This document shows, piece after piece, positions 1-5,760 of a stretch of DNA of 5,760 nucleotides. Both the position numbers and the translations under genes were made by a program. The stretch's first letter is position 1; the number at the start of each line of letters is the position of its first letter. Source of the stretch: Chitinophagaceae bacterium. Lineage in GTDB: Bacteria > Bacteroidota > Bacteroidia > Chitinophagales > Chitinophagaceae. Where the stretch lies: positions 1 through 5,760 of the forward strand of contig JAHEZB010000179.1 in assembly GCA_023251285.1 (NCBI GenBank). The letters run 5' to 3'. The notes below the pieces were generated by a model. That model searched no databases and was not told the origin of the DNA. It saw only the letters and a list, made by a program, of their open reading frames with translations.

Positions 1-2
1 TT

Positions 3-71
3 ATTCTCAGAATGTTTGCAGTGATTAAAAGAGGAACAAAATATGTGGATAAGTATCCCATTGCGGCCTGA
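3..71 (+). CDS. C-terminal tail of a possible IS110-type transposase (5' end outside window)
   Basis: An open frame enters from the left edge and ends at TGA 69-71, giving only 22 residues: ILRMFAVIKRG followed by TKYVDKYPIAA. A hydrophobic-basic helix ending in a short 'K.G..Y.D' segment resembles the extreme C-terminus of IS110/IS116-family (Transposase_20) transposases, which often end in an '(A)RK(I/L)L...(M/I)(F/Y)..(L/I)K.G..Y' pattern. This is recalled family resemblance, not an alignment. If right, the product would be a DEDD-type recombinase of an insertion sequence without terminal inverted repeats, and its right end would lie a little downstream. The non-coding, gene-poor DNA that follows is compatible with an element edge. 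The alternative is a chance open frame or the end of an unrelated protein; 22 codons are too few to decide. Confidence 0.33.
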   Translation: MLRMFAVIKRGTKYVDKYPIAA

Positions 72-244
72 TTTTAGAAAATAAAAAATAAATTTGGTAG
101 TTTCTGAATCCTAGAATACCGATAAATATTTCCGTTTCCTATTTTTCGTTTCAGCAATCGGGGAAAAACCATGATCTGTTGTAAAGAAGCAACCATGTTT
201 TATGATCCTACGTTTGAAAGATTATAAAGGCCTATAAAAAACAA

Positions 245-275
245 TTGACAAAGTGAATAATTGGTATTACCTTTG
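245..275 (+). promoter_or_regulatory. Bacteroidota-type promoter for queA
   Basis: TTGACA at 245-250 supplies the -33 TTG. TACCTTTG at 268-275 matches the TAnnTTTG -7 consensus of the Bacteroidota primary sigma factor exactly. The spacer between TTG and TA is 20 bp, within the usual range. Transcription should start shortly after 280, leaving a leader of roughly 100 nt before the queA ATG at 385. It is the only good match found upstream of queA. Confidence 0.7.
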
Positions 276-295
276 CGGCCTTAAAAAATCATGCC

Positions 296-355
296 GTAAC
301 ATGATAAACGGCCAGTAACATGGCATAATATCTCTGTAACACAGTAAATGGCATG
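296..355 (+). repeat. Three degenerate ~20-bp repeats in the queA leader
   Basis: GTAACA occurs at 296-301, 315-320 and 336-341, spaced 19 and 21 bp, about two helical turns. The first two copies extend to GTAACATG. Copies one and three continue into a similar tail, TAAACGGC (304-311) and TAAATGGC (345-352). The array lies between the predicted transcription start and the queA start codon. CATGCC at 290-295 can pair with GGCATG at 350-355, or as ATGCC with GGCAT at 322-326. Function is unknown; it could be an operator array, an RNA structure or decayed repeat DNA. Confidence 0.5.
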
Positions 356-384
356 TCAATTAACTTTTAAAACAATAATTGTAC

Positions 385-1434
385 ATGAAATTAAGTCAAT
401 TTAAATTTGACCTCCCTCTCAATCTTATAGCACAAAATCCGACCAAAAGAAGAGAAGACAGCAGAATGATGGTGATCGAAAGAGCCACCGGAAAGATCGA
501 AAACAAACATTTTAAAGACATCCTTGATTACTTTGATGATAAAGATGTTTTTGTAGTAAACAACACAAAAGTTTTTCCTGCAAGAATGTATGGAAAGAAA
601 GAAAAAACCGGCGCTAAAATCGAGGTTTTTCTTTTGCGCGAATTGCACAGGCAAAACCGTCTTTGGGACGTGATTGTAGATCCTGCAAGAAAAATAAGAG
701 TAGGCAATAAATTATATTTTGGAGAAAATGATGAACTGGTAGCCGAAGTAATTGATAACACCACCAGCCGTGGAAGAACCATTCGTTTTCTTTGGGATGG
801 AACAGAAGAAGAATTCAGAAAAATGCTGTATTTCATGGGCGAAACTCCTTTGCCAAAATACATTAAGCGTAAGCCGGACGAAGAAGACCGTGAAAGATAC
901 CAAACCGTTTATGCAAAACATGAAGGCGCTGTAGCTGCTCCCACAGCGGGTCTGCACTTCAGCCCTGAATTAATCAAACGTTTGGAAATCAAAGGTGTGA
1001 AATTTGCAGAAGTTACTTTACACACCGGCCTTGGTACTTTCAGACCAATAGAAGTAGAAGATCTTAGCAAGCATAAAATGGACGCTGAGTATTATCGTAT
1101 AGACGAAGAAGCATGCAAAATTGTAAACAAAGCGAAAGAAACCGGTCACAGGATTTGTTCTGTAGGAACGACAACCATGCGCGCCATGGAAACTTCTTTT
1201 ACCGCGCAAAAATTATTAAAACCATCTGAGGGCTGGACCAATCATTTTATTCATCCACCTTATAATTTTAACATCGCCGATTCATTAATTACTAATTTTC
1301 ATTTGCCAAAAACCAGTTTGTTGATCATGGCTTGCGCATTTGCCGGCTATGATTTGATGATGGATGCCTATAAAAAAGCCATCAAAGACAAATACCGTTT
1401 TTTCAGTTATGGCGATGCGATGTTAATTATTTAA
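385..1434 (+). CDS. queA: S-adenosylmethionine:tRNA ribosyltransferase-isomerase QueA
   Basis: QueA moves and isomerises the ribose of S-adenosylmethionine onto 7-aminomethyl-7-deazaguanine at tRNA position 34, making epoxyqueuosine, the next-to-last step of queuosine synthesis; it is cytosolic. The protein is full length at 349 residues and carries family signatures throughout: an N-terminus of the [17 protein letters not shown] type, [11 protein letters not shown] near residue 60, [22 protein letters not shown] ending at residue 192, [13 protein letters not shown] just after, VGTTTMR at 260-266, [11 protein letters not shown] at 302-312 and a C-terminal [13 protein letters not shown] at 337-349. 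I chose ATG 385 because MKLSQF matches the usual QueA start. A TTG at 379 in frame would add only two residues. There is no Shine-Dalgarno, as expected in this phylum. It has its own promoter and a terminator directly downstream, so it is probably monocistronic. No defects seen. Confidence 0.96.
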   Translation: MKLSQFKFDLPLNLIAQNPTKRREDSRMMVIERATGKIENKHFKDILDYFDDKDVFVVNNTKVFPARMYGKKEKTGAKIEVFLLRELHRQNRLWDVIVDPARKIRVGNKLYFGENDELVAEVIDNTTSRGRTIRFLWDGTEEEFRKMLYFMGETPLPKYIKRKPDEEDRERYQTVYAKHEGAVAAPTAGLHFSPELIKRLEIKGVKFAEVTLHTGLGTFRPIEVEDLSKHKMDAEYYRIDEEACKIVNKAKETGHRICSVGTTTMRAMETSFTAQKLLKPSEGWTNHFIHPPYNFNIADSLITNFHLPKTSLLIMACAFAGYDLMMDAYKKAIKDKYRFFSYGDAMLII

Positions 1435-1461
1435 AATACTTTTATTCTGATAAAATTTTTT

Positions 1462-1495
1462 CCGGCTGGTGATCTTCATCAGCCGGTTTTGTTTT
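1462..1495 (+). terminator. Intrinsic terminator after queA
   Basis: CCGGCTG at 1462-1468 pairs perfectly with CAGCCGG at 1480-1486. Four further inner pairs (one G-U, then U-A, G-C, A-U) extend the stem to 11 bp around a 3-nt loop at 1473-1475. TTTTGTTTT follows at 1487-1495. It begins 28 bases after the queA stop codon and separates queA from the atpG transcript. Confidence 0.9.
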
Positions 1496-1623
1496 CCTAA
1501 GACGCACCTTGTTGCAGCAAACAAAGGAATAACGCAATTTCTTATTCCAAAAAGATGTGGAATTTTAGCTTGAAGCGTCGTTTTTTATTAATCCTGCAAC
1601 ATGGTTTTATTCCTCTATTGACT
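1496..1623. other. Spacer between queA terminator and atpG promoter, with inverted repeats
   Basis: No gene is visible. GGAATAA (1526-1532) and TTATTCC (1542-1548) form a 7-bp stem with a 9-nt loop. CCTTGTTGCAG (1507-1517) and CTGCAACATGG (1594-1604) are inverted copies matching at 10 of 11 positions about 76 bp apart. GACGC (1501-1505) and GCGTC (1575-1579) are a shorter inverted pair. The smaller stem is nested inside the larger. No T-run follows any of them, so they are not obvious terminators. Role unknown. Confidence 0.4.
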
Positions 1624-1631
1624 TACCTTTG
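1624..1631 (+). promoter_or_regulatory. Probable -7 element of the atpG promoter
   Basis: TACCTTTG is an exact TAnnTTTG match, 22 bp before the atpG ATG, and lies after the queA terminator where a promoter is needed. The expected -33 region around 1599-1605 has no clear TTG, only ATGG, so the upstream half is weak. Transcription from here would leave a short, A-rich leader of under 20 nt. The flanking bases strongly resemble those at the queA promoter. Confidence 0.6.
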
Positions 1632-1653
1632 CAGCCCATAATTAGAAAAAAAT

Positions 1654-2535
1654 ATGAGTGGCGCATTAAAAGAAGTTAGAAACCGGATAAAAAGCGTTCA
1701 AAGTACCCAACAAATCACCAAAGCCATGAAAATGGTGAGCGCGGCAAAGTTAAGAAGGGCGCAGGATGCCATCATCCAAATGAGGCCTTATGCACAAAAG
1801 CTGCAGGAAATGCTTGGAAATATCGTTGGCAACGCTGAAGGTGATATTAATCTTGCTCTCGCAAAAGAAAGACCAGTCGAAAAAGTTCTTTTAATCGTTA
1901 TTACCAGCGACCGTGGCTTGTGCGGTGGCTACAATAGTAATCTCATCAAGTTAGCAAAACTGGATATTCACGAAAAATATGCTGTGCAATTTGCAAAAGG
2001 AAATGTACAAATCCTTCCTCTTGGAAAAAGAGGTTATGAGCATTTTACAAAAAATCATTACAACGTAATTGATCGTTTCTGGAATATTTTTTCTGATTTG
2101 TCTTTTGAGCATGTAGCCGAAGCAGCAAAATACGCTATGGATGCTTTTTCAAAAGGAGAAATTGATGCAGTGGATGTTGTTTACAGCGAATTTAAAAATG
2201 CAGCCACACAAAAATTTATTGCTGAACCATTTTTACCTGTAAAAAAATCTGCGCCGCATAAAGGGGGTACAAAAGCCGATTTTATTTTTGAACCTGGTAA
2301 AGAAGTTTTGTTACAGGAATTAATGCCAAAAATCCTGAACACACAATTATATAAAGCAATTCTTGATTCACATGCAAGTGAGCACGGTGCACGAATGACG
2401 GCAATGGATAAGGCGACGGACAACGCAAATGAACTTTTGAAAGTGCTGAAAATAAGTTATAACCGTGCAAGACAAGCAGCAATTACTACAGAGCTTACAG
2501 AAATCGTAAGTGGCGCAGCTGCTTTGCAAGGATAA
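1654..2535 (+). CDS. atpG: F1Fo ATP synthase subunit gamma
   Basis: Gamma is the central rotor shaft of F1, a coiled coil that turns within the alpha3beta3 head and links the c-ring to ATP synthesis at the cytoplasmic face of the inner membrane. The 293 residues fit the family length. The N-terminal helix (SGALKEVRNRIKSVQSTQQ then ITKAMKMVSAAKLRRAQ, residues 2-37) and the C-terminal helix (HASEHGARMTAMDKATDNA at 240-258, then ARQAAITTELTEIVSGAAAL) are the conserved coiled-coil halves. ITSDRGLCGGYN at 83-94 is the characteristic Rossmann-like segment. The start at 1654 agrees with the usual MS(G/N)xLKEVRxRI beginning. An A-rich run precedes it instead of a Shine-Dalgarno. scpB begins 30 bp downstream with no terminator between, so the two are likely cotranscribed. 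Oddity: neither atpA nor atpD flanks it here; queA is the upstream neighbour. Confidence 0.97.
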   Translation: MSGALKEVRNRIKSVQSTQQITKAMKMVSAAKLRRAQDAIIQMRPYAQKLQEMLGNIVGNAEGDINLALAKERPVEKVLLIVITSDRGLCGGYNSNLIKLAKLDIHEKYAVQFAKGNVQILPLGKRGYEHFTKNHYNVIDRFWNIFSDLSFEHVAEAAKYAMDAFSKGEIDAVDVVYSEFKNAATQKFIAEPFLPVKKSAPHKGGTKADFIFEPGKEVLLQELMPKILNTQLYKAILDSHASEHGARMTAMDKATDNANELLKVLKISYNRARQAAITTELTEIVSGAAALQG

Positions 2536-2565
2536 TTAATTGGCTGACTGGCTCATGAATTAAAA

Positions 2566-3252
2566 ATGGAATTAAGCGTCATCATCCCACATATTGAAGC
2601 ATTAATATTTGCCAGCGACAAGCCGTTGGCAATAAATGATCTTTTTGAATTGCTCAACAATGCGATGGGTTTTATTGAAGATCGCGCCACTCCTGAGCAG
2701 ATAGAAGCAGCCGTAAATGCAATTAAAGAAAAATACGATTCTGAATTTTATGCATTTGGCTTGCTGGAAAGCGGTGGCGGCTGGCAGTTTCTTACCAAAC
2801 AGGAATATCATAAAACTATCGCTCAATTAAATGGCGATAAATTTCTAAAAAAATTATCTGCAGCATCTATTGAAACCCTTTCTATTATTGCTTATAAACA
2901 ACCGGTCACCAAATCTGAGATTGAATTGATACGCGGTGTGAATTGCGATTATGCCGTTCAGAAACTTTTGGAAAAAGAACTGATTGTGATTTCGGGAAGA
3001 AAGGAAGATGCAGTAGGAAAGCCGTTGGTTTATGCTACTTCTAAAAATTTCATGGATTATTTTGGTATCAATTCTGCTGAAGACCTTCCTAAAATAAAAG
3101 AGATTTTGAAACAGGAGATAACGGAAGCAACAAAAATTGAAAGAGAAGAAAATATAGAAAATAAAGAAGAAGTTGTGGTAAAAGAAATTTCATCAGTAAC
3201 TGATGAAAGCAACGGAATCAAAGAAGACGATTCGACGGAAATTTCTCAATGA
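2566..3252 (+). CDS. scpB: Segregation and condensation protein B (ScpB)
   Basis: ScpB dimers bind the kleisin ScpA and, with SMC, form the bacterial condensin that compacts and segregates the chromosome. Two winged-helix domains are expected and visible: IEALIFASDKPLAINDLFELL at about residues 10-30 opens the first, and LSAASIETLSIIAYKQPVTK (97-116) followed by SEIELIRGV (117-125) is the hallmark of the second. GRKEDAVGKPLVYATSKNF (144-162) and MDYFGI (163-168) match the conserved C-terminal part of the core. The last ~45 residues (184-228) form a low-complexity, Glu/Lys/Ser-rich tail, probably disordered and variable in the family. The ATG at 2566 puts the conserved IEALIF segment at the normal distance from the start. 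scpA is not adjacent in this window. The 108 bp after the stop is AT-rich with no clear terminator. Confidence 0.94.
   Translation: MELSVIIPHIEALIFASDKPLAINDLFELLNNAMGFIEDRATPEQIEAAVNAIKEKYDSEFYAFGLLESGGGWQFLTKQEYHKTIAQLNGDKFLKKLSAASIETLSIIAYKQPVTKSEIELIRGVNCDYAVQKLLEKELIVISGRKEDAVGKPLVYATSKNFMDYFGINSAEDLPKIKEILKQEITEATKIEREENIENKEEVVVKEISSVTDESNGIKEDDSTEISQ
3188..3208. repeat. 21-bp palindrome inside the scpB tail
   Basis: TTTCATCAGT (3188-3197) and ACTGATGAAA (3199-3208) are perfect 10-bp inverted arms around a single A at 3198. As RNA it would fold as a 9-bp stem with a UAA loop. It lies in the non-conserved coding tail of scpB, 153 bp before the lysA start. TTTCATCA recurs at 3275-3282 downstream of scpB. 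It could be an operator, an RNA processing hairpin or chance. Confidence 0.5.
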
Positions 3253-3360
3253 TTTTTTCAAAAAAGATTTGCGATTTCATCACATCAGTTTTCTTTTTTC
3301 TACTTTTATAAACTTTTCTATTGTTCGATCAAATGCTTTTAAATTTTTTATCCTTTTATA

Positions 3361-4575
3361 ATGTCAGAGGTTTTATCTCATAATCAACTGGCTGCAATTG
3401 CTGATGAATTTGGAACTCCTGTTTATGTTTATCATGCCGAAAAAATTGCTGCGCAATATCAAAAATTAAAAGATGCTTTTGCAGGGCAGGATGTGGTTTT
3501 CTTTTATGCCTCTAAAGCATTAACGAACATCAACGTGTTGCGATATATAAAATCACTTGGCGCTAATATAGATTGTAGCTCAGTAAATGAAGTAAAACTC
3601 GCACTGCACGCCGGTTTTCCAGCTCAAAAAATTTTGTACACTTCCAATGGAATTGCTTTTGACGAAATTGAAGAAGCAAAAAACCTCGGCGTGCACATCA
3701 ACATTGATAGTCTTTCCAACCTGGAGAAATTTGGAAAAAAGTTTGGACATTCTTATCCTGTAGGAATTCGTTTGCGTCCGAATATTTTAGCCGGAGGAAA
3801 TCTAAAAATCTCTACCGGGCATGACAAAAGTAAATTTGGAATTCCGGTTGATCAATTCGAAAAAATAATTGACTGCGTTGAAAAAAACAACCTCTTTATC
3901 CAGGGTTTGCATATTCATACCGGAAGTGAAATCAAGGACGCAGATGTTTTTGTAAAAGGAATCGAAAAGCTTTTTGATATCATCCCTCATTTTAAAGAAC
4001 TGGAATTTATAGACCTCGGCGGAGGTTTTAAAGTCCCTTACAAAGAAGGCGATTCAGAAACAGACATCAATCTGTTAGCGCAAAAAGTAAAAGAATCATT
4101 TGCAAATCATCCCAATCCAAGACATTTGCAAATCTGGTTTGAACCGGGAAAATTTTTAGTAAGCGAAGCAGGATATTTTGTTACCCAGGTAAATGTTTTG
4201 AAGAAAACTTCGTCAACAGTTTTTGCCGGCGTAAACAGTGGTTTCAATCATCTGATCCGGCCTATGTTTTATAATTCTTATCATAGAATTGAAAATATAA
4301 GCAATGAAACAGGCGCGAAAAACATTTATACCGTTGTTGGCAATATTTGCGAAACAGATACATTTGCTGAAGACAGGGAAATCAATGAAATTAAAGAAGG
4401 TGATTACCTCGTTTTTTATAATGCCGGAGCCTATGGATTTGAAATGTCTTCTAACTTTAATTCACGACTAAAACCTGCGGAAGTATTGGTAAAAAATGGA
4501 ACGCCGGTATTGATAAGAAGAAGAGATGTTTTTGAGGATTTGTTGAGAAACCAGATGGAAGCGCAGCAAAATTAG
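3361..4575 (+). CDS. lysA: Diaminopimelate decarboxylase LysA
   Basis: LysA is a PLP-dependent, cytosolic fold-III enzyme that decarboxylates meso-diaminopimelate to L-lysine, the last step of lysine synthesis. The 404 residues fit the shorter family members. Visible landmarks: FYASKALTN (48-56) with K52 as the PLP Schiff-base lysine; LHIHTGSEI (183-191); FIDLGGGFKVPY (216-227) with the glycine loop that holds the PLP phosphate; EPGK at 261-264; GNICETDTFAEDR (327-339) with C330 and E331 contributed across the dimer interface; and GAYGFEMSSNFNSRLKPAEV (356-375) with the conserved tyrosine Y358. The usual EPGR motif reads EPGK, and GP(L)CES reads GNICET; both look like lineage variants. The sequence resembles LysA more than ornithine or carboxynorspermidine decarboxylases. 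The ATG at 3361 places K52 at a normal distance. No promoter was convincing in the 108-bp gap upstream. Confidence 0.93.
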   Translation: MSEVLSHNQLAAIADEFGTPVYVYHAEKIAAQYQKLKDAFAGQDVVFFYASKALTNINVLRYIKSLGANIDCSSVNEVKLALHAGFPAQKILYTSNGIAFDEIEEAKNLGVHINIDSLSNLEKFGKKFGHSYPVGIRLRPNILAGGNLKISTGHDKSKFGIPVDQFEKIIDCVEKNNLFIQGLHIHTGSEIKDADVFVKGIEKLFDIIPHFKELEFIDLGGGFKVPYKEGDSETDINLLAQKVKESFANHPNPRHLQIWFEPGKFLVSEAGYFVTQVNVLKKTSSTVFAGVNSGFNHLIRPMFYNSYHRIENISNETGAKNIYTVVGNICETDTFAEDREINEIKEGDYLVFYNAGAYGFEMSSNFNSRLKPAEVLVKNGTPVLIRRRDVFEDLLRNQMEAQQN

Positions 4576-4667
4576 CAGCGCTTGAAGTCTTTAGTATTAC
4601 TTAGGAAAATAAAAATCTGCGATATTTCTTTGTTTGTTGAAATGGCAGAAAGATTAATAAAATAATT

Positions 4668-5760
4668 ATGGAAAAGATAATCATTGTTGGTGGCGGCGTG
4701 AACGGGCTTTGTGCTGCTTATTATTTGCAAAAAAGTAATTGTGAAGTAACCGTTATTGATAGCGGCGACATATCGAATAATTGCTCCTTTGGTAACATGG
4801 GCTTTTTATCGCCGAGCCATTTCGTGCCGTTGGCTTCTCCGGGCATTGTCTCTGAAGGATTAAAATATATGCTGAGCAGCACCAGTCCTTTTTACATAAA
4901 ACCAAGGCTGAATCTGCCTTTCATTCAATGGGCGTTAAAATTTTATCAAAACAGTAATCAAAAAACAGTGGAAAAAAATTCACCGCATCTGAGTGAATTA
5001 TTAAACCTGAGTCGCCGGCTGATGAACGAAATAAGAGACGATATTGGCGATGTATTTGACATGGAAGAAATTGGTTGTATGATGATGTGCCATTCTCAAA
5101 AAGCTTTTGAAGATGAATTGAAACTATTGGAAGGAGCTAAAAAGTTCAAACTTGAAGTAGAAGTTTTAAATCGGGAAGAATTGCAAAAACGGGAGCCGGA
5201 TGTTGAATTGGATATTTACGGCGCCTTGCTGTTCAAAGATGACGCGCATATTCAGCCAGGCAAGTTTATTGTTGCCATGAAAAATTATTTAGAAAAAAAT
5301 GGTGTCAATTTTCAATTGAATACAACGGTTACCGGGTTTAAAAAGAATCACAAAAAAATAGAATCAGTAATTACTGATAAAGGCACTTTTACCGCAGATG
5401 AAATTGTACTGGCGGCTGGAAGCTGGCTGCCAAAAGTGGCGAAGCTGGCTGGAGTTAAATTATTACTTGAAGGCGGAAAAGGATATAGTTATACTTATGA
5501 ATATGTTGAAAAAAATATTCGGTATCCTGCAATTTTAGTTGACGGCCGATGCGCTGTAACGCCGTGGCATCACATGCTTCGTATAGGTGGCACCATGGAA
5601 TTCAGCGGTATCAATGAGAATGTTTTAATAAAAAGAATGGAAGGAATATTTAATTCCGTAAAAAAATTCTATCCGGGTTTAAAAATTGAATTTCCACCAA
5701 AAGACCAAATCTGGACGGGGCTTCGTCCCGTATCTCCCGATGGATTGCCGTATCTGGGAA
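4668..5760 (+). CDS. FAD-dependent D-amino-acid dehydrogenase/oxidase, DadA-like (3' end outside window)
   Basis: A DAO/DadA-family flavoprotein, expected to oxidise an amino acid or imino acid to the 2-oxo or imino product, passing electrons to the respiratory chain or another acceptor. The frame is open from ATG 4668 to the edge, 364 codons; the family is usually a little over 400. Landmarks: GGGVNG at 8-13 (GxGxxG) with D31 ending the second strand, the ADP-ribose-binding fold; GNMGFLSPSH then PLASPG as in DadA; VLAAGSW at 247-253, the second FAD-contacting motif; and GLRPVSPDGLPYLG at 351-364, the C-terminal FAD signature. An ATG at 4642 is closed by a stop after seven codons, so 4668 is the start. 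The exact substrate cannot be read. In Bacteroidota, relatives are often found beside hydroxyproline-epimerase and dihydrodipicolinate-synthase-like genes; whether they follow here is outside the window. No Shine-Dalgarno and no clear promoter seen in the 92-bp gap after lysA. Confidence 0.88.
   Translation, partial: MEKIIIVGGGVNGLCAAYYLQKSNCEVTVIDSGDISNNCSFGNMGFLSPSHFVPLASPGIVSEGLKYMLSSTSPFYIKPRLNLPFIQWALKFYQNSNQKTVEKNSPHLSELLNLSRRLMNEIRDDIGDVFDMEEIGCMMMCHSQKAFEDELKLLEGAKKFKLEVEVLNREELQKREPDVELDIYGALLFKDDAHIQPGKFIVAMKNYLEKNGVNFQLNTTVTGFKKNHKKIESVITDKGTFTADEIVLAAGSWLPKVAKLAGVKLLLEGGKGYSYTYEYVEKNIRYPAILVDGRCAVTPWHHMLRIGGTMEFSGINENVLIKRMEGIFNSVKKFYPGLKIEFPPKDQIWTGLRPVSPDGLPYLG
5363..5378. repeat. 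Perfect 16-bp palindrome inside the DadA-like gene
   Basis: ATCAGTAATTACTGAT reads the same on both strands. It lies within coding sequence encoding a weakly conserved stretch of the protein (ESVITDK). It shares the half-site ATCAGT/ACTGAT with the palindrome in the scpB tail, but with a 4-bp rather than 1-bp centre. No function is evident. Confidence 0.45.

Larger units (their letters stand above)
72..384. other. Non-coding stretch upstream of queA
   Basis: About 313 bases without a supportable gene. It is very AT-rich at 72-150. A bulged hairpin can form at 170-197: CATG and GTTG pair with CAAC and CATG around the loop at 182-189. An AGGCCT palindrome sits near 228-233. The right part holds the queA promoter and a repeat-bearing leader, listed separately. 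If the left-edge frame is an IS110-type transposase, part of 72-240 could be the element's right end. These elements lack inverted repeats, so I cannot place a boundary by eye. No tRNA, rRNA or CRISPR structure was seen. Confidence 0.6.

Noticed and set aside
171..227. An 18-codon open frame starting MICCKEATMF, preceded by GGGG
   Set aside because: Very short, no recognisable family, and it lies in AT-rich non-coding DNA upstream of the mapped promoter pattern. The product cannot be supported.
61..281. Nine-base direct repeat TTGCGGCCT at 61-69 and 273-281, looking like a target duplication
   Set aside because: The first copy lies inside an open frame and the second overlaps the queA promoter, so neither is at a plausible element boundary. 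A chance match of this size is not surprising.
282..384. preQ1 riboswitch ahead of queA
   Set aside because: The expected compact GC-rich hairpin with an A-rich pseudoknotting tail is not visible. Leader structure is reported only as an unexplained pattern.
391..1209. Several minus-strand and alternate-frame open frames across queA (for example 391-654, 528-863, 1018-1209)
   Set aside because: They overlap a clearly conserved gene, have no family features and are shadows of its codon use.
2181..2482. Minus-strand open frames within atpG
   Set aside because: They lie opposite the conserved C-terminal helix of gamma and have no independent support.
2555..2563. ATG-AAT-TAA mini-frame between atpG and scpB
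   Set aside because: Two codons, likely chance in an AT-rich gap. No sign of translational coupling use.
3301..3360. Promoter for lysA, from TACTTTTA or TATCCTTTTA boxes
   Set aside because: Neither matches TAnnTTTG, the spacing to an upstream TTG is too long, and the second would start transcription inside the gene.
4559..4583. Hairpin AAGCGC/GCGCTT straddling the lysA stop as a terminator
   Set aside because: Six pairs plus two beyond a mismatch, a 13-base interior and no T-run after it. Too weak to call as an intrinsic terminator.

Overview
The window reads as chromosomal DNA from a member of the Bacteroidota, perhaps close to Chitinophagaceae. The reasons are AT-rich coding sequence, A-rich start regions without Shine-Dalgarno motifs, and two promoters with the TTG / TAnnTTTG pattern typical of that phylum. 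The phylum is a fairly firm inference; the family is a guess.

Layout, all real genes on the + strand. The first ~71 bases carry a 22-residue C-terminal tail of a protein that resembles IS110-type transposases. About 310 bases of non-coding DNA follow, with a good promoter at 245-275 and a leader holding three degenerate GTAACA-centred repeats. Then come queA (385-1434, queuosine tRNA modification), a strong intrinsic terminator (1462-1495), a short spacer with a second promoter core (1624-1631), atpG (1654-2535, ATP synthase gamma), scpB (2566-3252, chromosome segregation), lysA (3361-4575, diaminopimelate decarboxylase), and the first 364 codons of a DadA-like FAD-dependent D-amino-acid oxidoreductase (4668 to the window edge).

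The genes do not form one pathway. queA appears to be its own transcription unit, bounded by its promoter and terminator. atpG and scpB are 30 bp apart with no terminator between them, so they are probably cotranscribed. lysA and the oxidoreductase follow after gaps of 108 and 92 bp in which I could not call a convincing promoter or terminator. The last two genes both act on amino acids, but nothing here shows a functional link. atpG lies apart from the other ATP synthase genes, at least within this window.

I found no undescribed multi-gene system. The observations most worth checking are the repeat-bearing queA leader with two competing pairings, the possible IS110-type end beside it, the nearly identical extended -7 elements of queA and atpG, and two palindromes sharing the half-site ATCAGT inside scpB and the oxidoreductase gene.
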